Source of the DNA: Candidatus Nitrotoga sp. LAW
Lineage (GTDB): Bacteria > Pseudomonadota > Gammaproteobacteria > Burkholderiales > Gallionellaceae
Direction: 5' to 3'
NCBI GenBank assembly: GCA_003402315.1
Contig: QFXI01000011.1
Location: 1-44,726 of the forward strand
Length of the DNA: 44,726 nucleotides
The notes below the pieces were generated by a model. That model saw only the letters and a list, made by a program, of their open reading frames with translations. It was not told where the DNA came from and searched no databases. Positions 38,474 through 44,726 of this stretch are shown piece after piece (positions within the stretch are counted from its first letter, which is position 1; the number at the start of each line of letters is the position of its first letter). Made by a program: the position numbers and the translations under genes.

Positions 38474-38866
38474 ATGACTACATTTTTCGGAATAGGTGAA
38501 CATAATTCGGAAAAATTTATCGAGCATGGAGTGGTGTGCATAGATAACTCGGTAGAAAAAGAAGCCGTTGTATTTAAAACATTCCAGAGTATCAGGACTG
38601 AGGATATAATTTTTATTAAAAACTATACTCAAGCTGGACTGAAAGTGAAAGCTGTTGGAATTGTTTTGTCCAGCTTACCTACCGAAAATGAGCTGGGAGT
38701 TTGCATTCCGGTTGAATGGGTATGGAAAGGTGAGAAGTTTATGGAGCAATTTGGCGAAGAATTGGCACACTGTAGCGATGCACTTTATGAAGAATATAAT
38801 ATTTTGGTACAAAGAGAAATAATAGATTTATTGCCCAGCAGATTCCAGTTAACTGAAGAGTGGTAA
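38474..38866 (+). CDS. Hypothetical protein of the proximal element
   Basis: This 130-residue soluble protein starts MTTFFGIGEHNSEKFIEHG. I prefer the ATG at 38474 (GGTGG upstream) over 38456 or 38462, which are also in frame. The composition is acidic, with one hydrophobic strand pair (LKVKAVGIVLSSLP) and ends LLPSRFQLTEEW. No known domain is visible. A 12-bp hairpin follows the stop by 9 bases, supporting a real transcript. It could be element cargo. Confidence 0.6.
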   Translation: MTTFFGIGEHNSEKFIEHGVVCIDNSVEKEAVVFKTFQSIRTEDIIFIKNYTQAGLKVKAVGIVLSSLPTENELGVCIPVEWVWKGEKFMEQFGEELAHCSDALYEEYNILVQREIIDLLPSRFQLTEEW

Positions 38867-38874
38867 AATTTTAA

Positions 38875-38907
38875 TGACAGCTCAGCCTGCCTCATGCTGA
38901 GCTGTCA
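38875..38907 (+). terminator. 12-bp hairpin after the hypothetical gene
   Basis: TGACAGCTCAGC (38875-38886) pairs perfectly with GCTGAGCTGTCA (38896-38907), with a 9-base loop. No T-run follows, so it is either a weak terminator or a protein-binding palindrome. Confidence 0.6.
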
Positions 38908-39063
38908 CCTTAGTAAAGGGTCATCCGTAGCGAGAAACAGCGTAGCCAGATCGTAACTTGATGGCGATGCTTGCCAGCTGCTTGAGGCTTTGTGTAGCTG
39001 GAAATTGAATTGGCGAGTGTTACAGGTAACTGATAATTAAAAATTAATTTCAATCTGCGGCTT

Positions 39064-39110
39064 CTACGAACCAAGGGGTGGGGCGTTCGAATCGCTCCGG
39101 GCGCACCAGT
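39064..39110 (+). repeat. Attachment-site repeat, copy 2 (junction of stacked elements)
   Basis: This copy of the tRNA-Arg 3' half, anticodon to CCA plus AGT, differs from copy 1 by one base. It lies at the end of the serine recombinase gene: in antisense the repeat encodes the last residues (CARSDSNAPPLGS) and the stop TAG falls on the tRNA anticodon-loop bases CTA. It separates the decayed proximal element from the intact distal one. Confidence 0.9.
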
Positions 39111-40695
39111 CAGGTATAAAACTGGGCACTTGTTTCAAGTTGCCCATTTTTATTTGTTGCATCGTTTCAGCAAGGGCGGCATAGCTGCCTTTGACTGTAG
39201 CGTTTCTGTCTTCCACCACGATTTCGTCCACTAGAATATTTAAATAACTTTTTGCCAGCGGTGAATTTTTGGCAAGCAGTTTTTCACGCAGCACCTTGCC
39301 TAATACATCCACCTGACTTGCCTTGATATGCTCAACCGCTGGCAGGGTGTGATCGCGACGAACACCAGCCAGTTCAATGAATAGCGCCTCCCGTGCTGCC
39401 TTGTGTTGTTGAGCGCGGCGCTGAGTTGTGTCATCCAGTTCAATCGCGCCCATTTCAATAGCATTTAACAAATTGTGTTGTTTCTTTTCGACCAGTTTTA
39501 TCTGGCGATTAATTTCATTGATGCGCTCCTGCTGGCCATCCTTGGAAGATTTGATGCGCTTTCGCAGTTCCGCCACCATCATTTGCAGACGTTCCGGTGC
39601 AAAGATTTTATCGGCCATGCTATGCAGCACTAAATCGTCCAGATGCTCCATAGGTAGATTTTTACTAATGCAAGCGTGATTGCCTTGGCTTTGGCGGCTT
39701 GTGCATTTGTAATACTTGTAACGGCCTCCCTTGCCCGTGACTAAGGTCATAGCGTGTCCGCATATTCCGCACTTGAGCAAACCCGTCAGTAATGTCGGGC
39801 ATGAAACCAAACGCGGCGCTCTTCTCGAAGGTGCGCGGGATTCACGTTTTGCCCTGACGCGCTCGAAGGTGGCAGCATCGACGATGGCAGGGATAGTGGC
39901 TTTTATCCATTCCTCTGGCGGTCTATTGGTGTTGGTCTTGGAGTCGCGGATATTGGTGAAATATTCGCCCATGTAGAGCGTATCCGATAGCAAGGTGTGC
40001 GACTTATGAATATTCCAAGGCTTACCACGCATAAGCAGCCCCTTTTCGGTGAAATGCTTGGCGATTTCTTTGCCGCCCATCTCTCGGCCTTGATAACCGT
40101 TCAGATAGAGATCGTAAGCCATGCGCACAATGCCAGCCTCAGATTCATTGATAACAAGTTTCTTTTTGTGGCGGCCTCGACTGCCTGCTATATCCGTGAC
40201 TATTGCCTGATAGCCAAAGGGCGGTGATGAACCATTGAAGAAGCCTTGCCGTGCGTTCTCCTTCATGCAGCGGGAAACGTGTTTGCTTATCTCTTTGGAT
40301 TGATGCTCGTCAAACATCGTAATAATTCGGCGCATCATTTCGCCCGCCGAATCGTCGCTGGTTTGCTGGGTAATGGATATGACCTTAACCCCAGCCTTGC
40401 CCAGCTTGCGCTCATATACGCCGAACTCAATGCCATCGCGAAAGAAGCGCGAGAGGCTATGAATGATGATGGCTTCGAATGCGGGTGGTTTCACCATGGC
40501 ATCGTTAATCATTCGCTGAAATACAGGCCGCTTGTCATCCGTGGCGGATGCACCTGGCTCGATGTATTCCTGCACTACCAAGTGGCCGTTAGCCTTTGCC
40601 CACTCGTGCAATTGGCGAAGTTGGTCAGGAATAGACAGGTCATTTTCTGCCTGCCGCGAGGTGGAAACCCTTACGTATAGCGCCACGTGCATCAT
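39064..40695 (-). CDS. Large serine recombinase (integrase of the distal element)
   Basis: This 543-residue site-specific recombinase has an N-terminal resolvase domain with catalytic Ser11 (YVRVSTSRQ) and the conserved Arg text SLSRFFRDGIEF. A recombinase domain follows (GFFNGSSPPFGYQ, about 150-260). Then come a zinc ribbon (CGICGHAM with the second pair CTSRQSQGNHAC) and a long coiled coil (about 385-450). GGAG precedes the ATG pair. The last 13 residues are encoded by the tRNA-Arg repeat read backwards. The frame is intact, so the element may be mobile. Confidence 0.92.
   Translation of the reverse strand: MMHVALYVRVSTSRQAENDLSIPDQLRQLHEWAKANGHLVVQEYIEPGASATDDKRPVFQRMINDAMVKPPAFEAIIIHSLSRFFRDGIEFGVYERKLGKAGVKVISITQQTSDDSAGEMMRRIITMFDEHQSKEISKHVSRCMKENARQGFFNGSSPPFGYQAIVTDIAGSRGRHKKKLVINESEAGIVRMAYDLYLNGYQGREMGGKEIAKHFTEKGLLMRGKPWNIHKSHTLLSDTLYMGEYFTNIRDSKTNTNRPPEEWIKATIPAIVDAATFERVRAKRESRAPSRRAPRLVSCPTLLTGLLKCGICGHAMTLVTGKGGRYKYYKCTSRQSQGNHACISKNLPMEHLDDLVLHSMADKIFAPERLQMMVAELRKRIKSSKDGQQERINEINRQIKLVEKKQHNLLNAIEMGAIELDDTTQRRAQQHKAAREALFIELAGVRRDHTLPAVEHIKASQVDVLGKVLREKLLAKNSPLAKSYLNILVDEIVVEDRNATVKGSYAALAETMQQIKMGNLKQVPSFIPDWCARSDSNAPPLGS
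39123..39152 (+). terminator. Intrinsic terminator after att copy 2
   Basis: TGGGCACTTG, loop TTT, CAAGTTGCCCA (one bulged T) and a run CATTTTTATTTG form a good plus-strand terminator 12 bases after copy 2. It lies wholly inside the antisense serine recombinase reading frame. It differs in sequence from the terminators after copies 1 and 3. Confidence 0.75.
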
Positions 40696-40901
40696 CGTTC
40701 TCCATAGTCAGCAACCCCAAAATCTTAAAACCTGTTTAGCAGGAAAAGGGAGTGTCTCTAAACACGAGCAGCGGCGGGGGCTGACCCCGAACGATTCCCG
40801 CTTTGAACACGCCGCCCTCCGGGCAATTCAACGATGGCATACTGTAGAGCACCGCAGCTGGCCGTCATTTAGAAGGTAGAACACGGCCAGCGTGGTGCAC
40901 G

Positions 40902-41045
40902 TTACTCGTCGTCTTTCAGCGCTTCGATTTGCATCATCGCATGAATTAAATCGGGCAAAATGGATTCAAGGAACGCTAGTTCGTCGGTTGATATGACCGC
41001 CGCTTGAGGCTTGAACTGAATCTTGATATTTATGGATTCGTTCAC
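40902..41045 (-). CDS. Small protein (47 aa) of the distal element
   Basis: This is a short minus-strand frame with GTG start at 41045, reading MNESINIKIQFKPQAAV and ending MMQIEALKDDE. AGGAGGTG lies 11 bases upstream. An ATG four bases earlier (41049) opens a different frame of only 27 codons. The longer frame has protein-like composition (amphipathic helix and acidic end). It lies between the 74-residue gene and the recombinase gene on the same strand, so it may belong to one operon. No family known. Confidence 0.55.
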   Translation of the reverse strand: MNESINIKIQFKPQAAVISTDELAFLESILPDLIHAMMQIEALKDDE

Positions 41046-41072
41046 TCATTATGGCACCTCCTTTCCTGCAAT

Positions 41073-41297
41073 TTATTTCTGCCCATCCCATTCCGCTGGT
41101 GCTGCCCCGCTCCTTACCTTGCCGCTCTTCGTTAATTCGCGCTCCATATCACGCACAAATTCGGAGTTTCCGAATTCACGAAGAAATTCTTTTTTGAATA
41201 ACAAAAACTTTTCTTTTTCCATGTTCATTTCAGCGAGTGCCAACACACGCCGCTTGCGCGGGTTTATTAACCGAATGATTAACTCGAAGATCATCAT
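41073..41297 (-). CDS. Small charged protein (74 aa) coupled to the Rep-like gene
   Basis: I start it at 41297, where ATG overlaps the upstream stop (ATGA); the frame continues further up but only antisense into the Rep-like gene. The product begins MMIFELIIRLINPRKRRVLAL, a short hydrophobic stretch followed by a basic patch, then a Lys/Glu-rich helix (MNMEKEKFLLFKKEFLREFG). It might be membrane-associated or DNA-binding. No family is recognised. Translational coupling to the Rep-like gene suggests a job in replication or transfer of the element. Confidence 0.6.
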   Translation of the reverse strand: MMIFELIIRLINPRKRRVLALAEMNMEKEKFLLFKKEFLREFGNSEFVRDMERELTKSGKVRSGAAPAEWDGQK

Positions 41298-42364
41298 TCG
41301 CCCATCCTCATTTCTGTCATGCGCCGCTCGACATCGGTTTGCCATGTAAGCGGGTCGTGGATGTGTTCCAATTGGATGGCTAAATGCGCACGTGCTTGCT
41401 TGAGCGATATGGCAGGGGTTTTGCCTTGCAGGCTGTAAATGGCGGCGATGCGCTTCATGTAGCCATACAGGCTGATGGTAATACGCATCATGCGTTGATC
41501 CAGCAGGGCTGGCATGTCCAGTTCACGCACTACGCCCAAGCCTTCCATTTGTGCAACACGCTGTTGCAGGTCTTGCCACAAGGGATGCAACGGCCAGCGC
41601 GAACGGTTGCTGTCATTCGTTTTGATGCGCAACGTTGTGTGGTCGTTGACCAACACGCGGAGCAAATCGCCCTGACGTTTTTTTAAATCCTCGAAGGTTC
41701 TGATGCCGACCAGCCGCAGCCATTGCTTGCGGGCCTGCCATTCAATACGCCAGACATTTTGCTCCATGCCCCACAGTTCATAGAACCAAGTTTTCTGACT
41801 GCTTTCTTGTATTTCGTCGCACTTATTATAGAGGCGCAGTCGGAGGTCAGTTTGACCGAGGCGGAAAGTTTGCTTCTTGCGGTGTTTGCGGTGTTGATTA
41901 TCCTTGGCGAAGCTGGAAACAAAATTGTCTTCGTCGAAATCAATGATGGGCAAGTGATAGTCGAAGGTGAAATCCACTCTTGAAAGTTTTTCAGGCTGAT
42001 ATGCGTGCAGTCCGACAGAGTGCGCCCATGCCAGAAAGCGGTCATGCAATCCCTGTGCGCTGGAATGCCACAATGCAATGCTGCGGAAGGTGACGAAGAA
42101 GGATGGGACATTGAATTCGCCAAACTGGATGCTGAATGCCTCATTTTCGATCAGGAACGGATACCCGCTACCTGTGCCGTGTCCGGCCAGCATGAATTCT
42201 TCAGTGCCGAGCTTGATGAGCGTGGGTTTGCGCGACTTGGATAGGCGCATGATTTCTTTCTCTACAGCCAGCCGTTCATAGTCAAATTTACACCCCTCAG
42301 AAGGCGCGAGGTAATAGGCACACTCGATGGTGTCATGGCCGGATAGGAGAAGATGGAAATTCAT
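41294..42364 (-). CDS. Rep_trans-like replication/mobilisation initiator
   Basis: This 356-residue protein resembles replication initiation factors of the Rep_trans superfamily (as in RCR plasmids and MobT-type relaxases). The core strand SRVDFTFDYH (128-137), the text RLRLYNKCDEI (174-184) and VWRIEWQARKQWLRL (204-218) are the family signatures. Such proteins nick one strand through a tyrosine; I cannot tell which Tyr is catalytic (Tyr179 is one candidate). The start overlaps the upstream ribbon-helix-helix gene (ATGA) and the end overlaps the next small gene. It would let the element replicate by rolling circle or be mobilised in trans. Confidence 0.75.
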   Translation of the reverse strand: MNFHLLLSGHDTIECAYYLAPSEGCKFDYERLAVEKEIMRLSKSRKPTLIKLGTEEFMLAGHGTGSGYPFLIENEAFSIQFGEFNVPSFFVTFRSIALWHSSAQGLHDRFLAWAHSVGLHAYQPEKLSRVDFTFDYHLPIIDFDEDNFVSSFAKDNQHRKHRKKQTFRLGQTDLRLRLYNKCDEIQESSQKTWFYELWGMEQNVWRIEWQARKQWLRLVGIRTFEDLKKRQGDLLRVLVNDHTTLRIKTNDSNRSRWPLHPLWQDLQQRVAQMEGLGVVRELDMPALLDQRMMRITISLYGYMKRIAAIYSLQGKTPAISLKQARAHLAIQLEHIHDPLTWQTDVERRMTEMRMGE

Positions 42365-42786
42365 TTGCTGGAAGTTTTAAATTGATCTTTGGTGCCAACA
42401 AAGTTGCCATATAAGGCCTCAGGATGTTCATTCCCTAACTCTTTTTCAAGTAAACAATAATGGCTATCCGCCGAACGCTGGAATCTGCCGCGAATTCCGC
42501 CCATGTAGTAAAGCTGCCCCTTCTCGCCTATTTGGTGCGCAATGTAATCGTTATCACGATCATCAACGGGTTCACCCGGACATTCTGGGAGCCGCTTTTC
42601 TAACTCATCAATCGCAGTGGTCAGCAAGTCGGCCACAATTTGTGTGCGGTTTTTTTGTGGGTAGACTTCACAAAGCGCGGCAATCTTGGCAGCAATGTGA
42701 ACAGGTAGGCGGAACGAAAATTGCTTAGTTGTAAGCCGTGAGTTGTCAGGGCTTGTCCATAGGTCGTGAAGCTGATCTGATTTCAT
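42361..42786 (-). CDS. Ribbon-helix-helix (CopG-like) protein
   Basis: This 141-residue protein starts at 42786, where GGAG precedes MKSDQLHDLW; a longer frame from 42828 is less likely. Residues about 21-65 (KQFSFRLPVHIAAKIAALCE then NRTQIVADLLTTAIDELE) fit a ribbon-helix-helix fold. The remainder (GEKGQLYYMGGIRGRFQRSAD) is unassigned. It is the first gene of the coupled operon and probably autoregulates it or serves as an accessory DNA-binding factor for the Rep-like protein. Confidence 0.7.
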   Translation of the reverse strand: MKSDQLHDLWTSPDNSRLTTKQFSFRLPVHIAAKIAALCEVYPQKNRTQIVADLLTTAIDELEKRLPECPGEPVDDRDNDYIAHQIGEKGQLYYMGGIRGRFQRSADSHYCLLEKELGNEHPEALYGNFVGTKDQFKTSSK

Positions 42787-43076
42787 GTATATCTCCAGTA
42801 AGTCAAATGACTTGCTAGAAATATACAAGCATTACAATCGAATGTCAAACAAATTACACCAAGTAATAAATTAAGCCGCTGCGCAGCCCGTGCGCGCGCT
42901 GCGCGTCGCTCCCAGGCTGCCCATCGGCTTATATTTTTCCGTGTTAGAGATTAGTTAAACTGTGTTAGATTGGGTTAATGTATTTATAGCCCCCCGTGTT
43001 ACTTGAACGGGCTAAGAGCGAGACTTTTAATATTTTTTTGGATTTCCTTATCTATTCTCTATAAGAAAGAGTCACA

Positions 43077-43931
43077 ATGACATCAGAAAAACACAAAAAG
43101 AACATTGAGAATGATAGTGATAAAACTCTAACATGCGGCTTAATAATGCCAATATCATCCATCGATAATTGCTCATCTGATCATTGGATTGAAGTAAAGA
43201 GCATTATTATGGAAGCTGTGGACTCTATAACTAACCTACGCTTTTCCATTAAACTTGTAAGCGATGCTGATGACGTGGGTGTAATTCAGAAGCGAATTGT
43301 TCAGAATATATACAGCTCAGACATAGTTATTTGCGATGTCAGCTGTAAAAATCCAAATGTCATGTTTGAACTCGGAATGCGCTTGGCATTTGACAAGCCA
43401 ACAGTAATCATAAAAGATGATAAAACAGACTATGCTTTTGATACAGGAATTATTGAGCACGTTCCCTATCCTCGCGACTTACGTTTTTCGAGAATCGTTA
43501 CATTTAAAACAGCACTTGCAGAAAAGGTTGTTGCTACTCATCGAGCTGCAATGACCGACCCAAATCATTCAACATTCCTCAAAAACTTTGGCAAGTTTCA
43601 GGTGGCAAATTTAGAAGAATCTCTAATTCCAGCAGATAAGTTAGTTATTGAAATGCTCTCTGATCTCCAAACAGAGGTTGCGCGACTTAGACGATTTTCT
43701 CCCCGCGATGATATTCGCCGGAATAAGAATAACGAGGCGGAAAGTATATTGAAAATTACTCATGCGATAGATTCATATCGTCATGACAACAAAGGGATTG
43801 ATACAATAGAACTTCTTGGAAAAGACGATTTCTACAAATATGTAGAAGATCGTATAGATGCTCATCGGCATTTTGATAGTCCCAGTGATTTTCGAAAGGC
43901 AGTGGATCGAGAACTTATAAATCGTTGCTAA
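43077..43931 (+). CDS. Nucleoside deoxyribosyltransferase-like protein, candidate defence cargo
   Basis: This 284-residue soluble protein has residues about 18-125 that resemble the NDT/TIR-like Rossmannoid fold. The diagnostic text is SSDIVICDVSC then NPNVMFELGMRLAF (93-106), where Asn94 and Glu98 occupy the positions used for catalysis in NDT-type enzymes. Relatives I recall act on nucleotides or NAD and occur in anti-phage operons. A charged central linker (RRFSPRDDIRRNKNNEAES) leads to a helical C-terminal domain. AAAGAG precedes the ATG. The gene is more A/T-rich than its neighbours and lies alone at the far end of the element, next to att copy 3. The defence role is inference. Confidence 0.65.
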   Translation: MTSEKHKKNIENDSDKTLTCGLIMPISSIDNCSSDHWIEVKSIIMEAVDSITNLRFSIKLVSDADDVGVIQKRIVQNIYSSDIVICDVSCKNPNVMFELGMRLAFDKPTVIIKDDKTDYAFDTGIIEHVPYPRDLRFSRIVTFKTALAEKVVATHRAAMTDPNHSTFLKNFGKFQVANLEESLIPADKLVIEMLSDLQTEVARLRRFSPRDDIRRNKNNEAESILKITHAIDSYRHDNKGIDTIELLGKDDFYKYVEDRIDAHRHFDSPSDFRKAVDRELINRC

Positions 43932-43972
43932 TTTTAGAGTAAGGAAATAGCCACCTCCCAGTGCCCAGATTT

Positions 43973-43996
43973 ATCGCTCCGGGCGCACCAGTAAAT
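43973..43996 (+). repeat. Attachment-site repeat, copy 3 (right end of the island)
   Basis: These 24 bases, ATCGCTCCGGGCGCACCAG then TAAAT, match the last part of tRNA-Arg copy 1 and its immediate downstream bases, including AAAT which copy 2 lacks. It marks the distal boundary of the stacked elements. It is shorter than the 47-bp copies, as expected for an attR that no longer needs to encode the tRNA. Confidence 0.85.
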
Positions 43997-44029
43997 AAAG
44001 GGGTTAGGCATAAAAGCTTAACTCCTTTT
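43997..44029 (+). terminator. Intrinsic terminator after att copy 3
   Basis: AAAGGGGTTAGGC (43997-44009) pairs with GCTTAACTCCTTT (44016-44028; two G-T pairs) around an ATAAAA loop. It resembles the tRNA terminator after copy 1 in layout (GGGGTTAGG vs TGGGTTAGG) but differs in sequence. It may be the original tRNA-Arg terminator before any insertion. Confidence 0.75.
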
Positions 44030-44598
44030 CCATTCTTGCGTTGCCTCTACGCTATCGAAAGAATCAATCTGGAAATAATCCGGGTGCAATTGGTGGGACG
44101 GCAACCTCAATTCCACCACGTCAAATCAACCCTCTCTAATTCATAATAGCTGCTGCGGACTGGTGCGGAAAGCATCCGTATTACCAGCCAGTTCATCAGT
44201 GTCGGACTGCCGGATACATCGAAAATGCAGACATTGGTTCGATCTGCCCTTCGCAATCGAATTGCGTGATATATCAGAAGCAACATGCTAGTGGCAGTCT
44301 TCGCCCCCAGCGCATGTACACCGATGCAGACGGGCCTGGGAATGCTTGCGCTACCAGGCATGGGGGAAACTTTAACAATTTCGATTTGACGAAGGGATTA
44401 CAGGCAATATGCCAGCCTTCAGCTTGAGAGGCGCACGACAAATAATGCAACCATTAATATTAATGTAAAAAGTGCTGTGGTTGCCACTGCAATTGGTGTT
44501 ACAGCAGGTGCGCTGTTAGGCGGGCGCATATGCTAGGTTTAGCTGTACTAGCTCAGACCTGATCTGACAGTTACCGAATTTTTCGGGTGTCTGTCAGA
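44030..44598. other. Region with unrecognised remnants
   Basis: About 570 bases. An 84-codon minus-strand frame (44107-44361) and a 61-codon plus-strand frame have no ribosome site or known domain. A plus-strand frame without a start ends at about 44535 in VKSAVVATAIGVTAGALLGG, a glycine-zipper-like tail that could be the end of a broken membrane or colicin-like gene. At 44569-44597 CTGACAG and CTGTCAG flank a partly palindromic stretch that probably forms the terminal repeat of the IS element listed next. Confidence 0.4.
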
Positions 44599-44726
44599 TT
44601 AAATTTGGTTTAGATTTTTTCCACTCCAAACCTGTTTCCCACTGAGTAACGTTTCCAACGGCGTTCTGCCATTACAAACCTTGCCCTGATGAGTTCTTTC
44701 ATTATTGTAATAATTGAGCCATTCGT
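44599..44726 (-). CDS. IS481-family transposase, C-terminal end (partial)
   Basis: The minus frame entering from the right window edge reads EWLNYYNNERTHQGK then RTPLETLLSGKQVW and stops with TAA at 44599. This is the typical end of an IS481/IS3-group integrase-core transposase. The rest is outside the window. The inverted-repeat-like sequence CTGTCAG...CTGACAG just beyond the stop fits the end of the element. Confidence 0.85.
   Translation of the reverse strand, partial: EWLNYYNNERTHQGKVCNGRTPLETLLSGKQVWSGKNLNQI

Noticed and set aside
44107-44361. 84-codon minus-strand frame near the right edge
   Set aside because: No ribosome site and no recognised domain; kept only as part of an unassigned region.

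Overview
The window looks like a betaproteobacterial chromosome, most likely Nitrosomonadales; the 16S text reminds me of Gallionellaceae, but I could not run a classification. Supporting signs are a 16S-tRNA-Ile-tRNA-Ala-23S operon with boxA of the GTTCTTTAAAA type, a UvrC-PgsA-tRNA block, a DnaX-YbaB-RecR-RluB block, and glutathione-dependent formaldehyde oxidation genes.

Layout. 1-3351 (minus): the first kilobase of a 23S gene, tRNA-Ala(TGC), tRNA-Ile(GAT), a full 16S gene and its promoter. 3842-5347: lysS. 5575-11982 (plus): a tight four-gene export operon (outer-membrane factor, HlyD adaptor, RbbA-like double-ATPase/permease fusion, second ABC-2 permease). 12097-15238: a scarred stretch with IS1595 and IS5 remnants around a small secreted protein and a di-haem peroxidase. 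15658-20342 (minus): ygfX, rluB, recR, ybaB, dnaX, pagL-like and the 4.5S SRP RNA. 20343-22431: mostly non-coding, with a free-standing ClpA N-domain protein and an integrase tail next to a tRNA-His/Arg/Pro cluster. 22904-25942 (minus): pgsA, uvrC and a family-5-like uracil-DNA glycosylase. 26341-29684 (plus): EF-hand protein, adhC/frmA, fghA and hup. 29904-32338 (minus): a secreted matrixin-type protease translationally coupled to a secreted partner. 32946-33764: an ABC-2 polysaccharide-type permease with no ATPase beside it.

34071-44029 is a mobile-element island. A tRNA-Ser is followed by tRNA-Arg(ACG), whose 3' end is repeated at 39064-39110 (47 bp, one mismatch) and 43973-43996 (24 bp). 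Each copy is followed by its own, different intrinsic terminator, so two elements appear stacked in one tRNA site. The proximal element is decayed: a tyrosine integrase broken by a 14-bp tandem duplication, a frameshifted IrrE-like metalloprotein and a frameshifted P4-type integrase, but an intact RelE/HigB-HigA-type toxin-antitoxin pair. The distal element looks intact: a large serine recombinase whose last codons lie inside the tRNA repeat, a coupled operon (ribbon-helix-helix protein, Rep_trans-like initiator, two small proteins), and one cargo gene, a nucleoside-deoxyribosyltransferase-like protein that could be a defence effector. The window ends in the tail of an IS481-family transposase.

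The most unusual items are the stacked tRNA-Arg elements with individual terminators and the NDT-like cargo, the stand-alone ClpA N-domain protein, and the protease/partner pair. All family calls rest on reading motifs by eye; no database search was possible.
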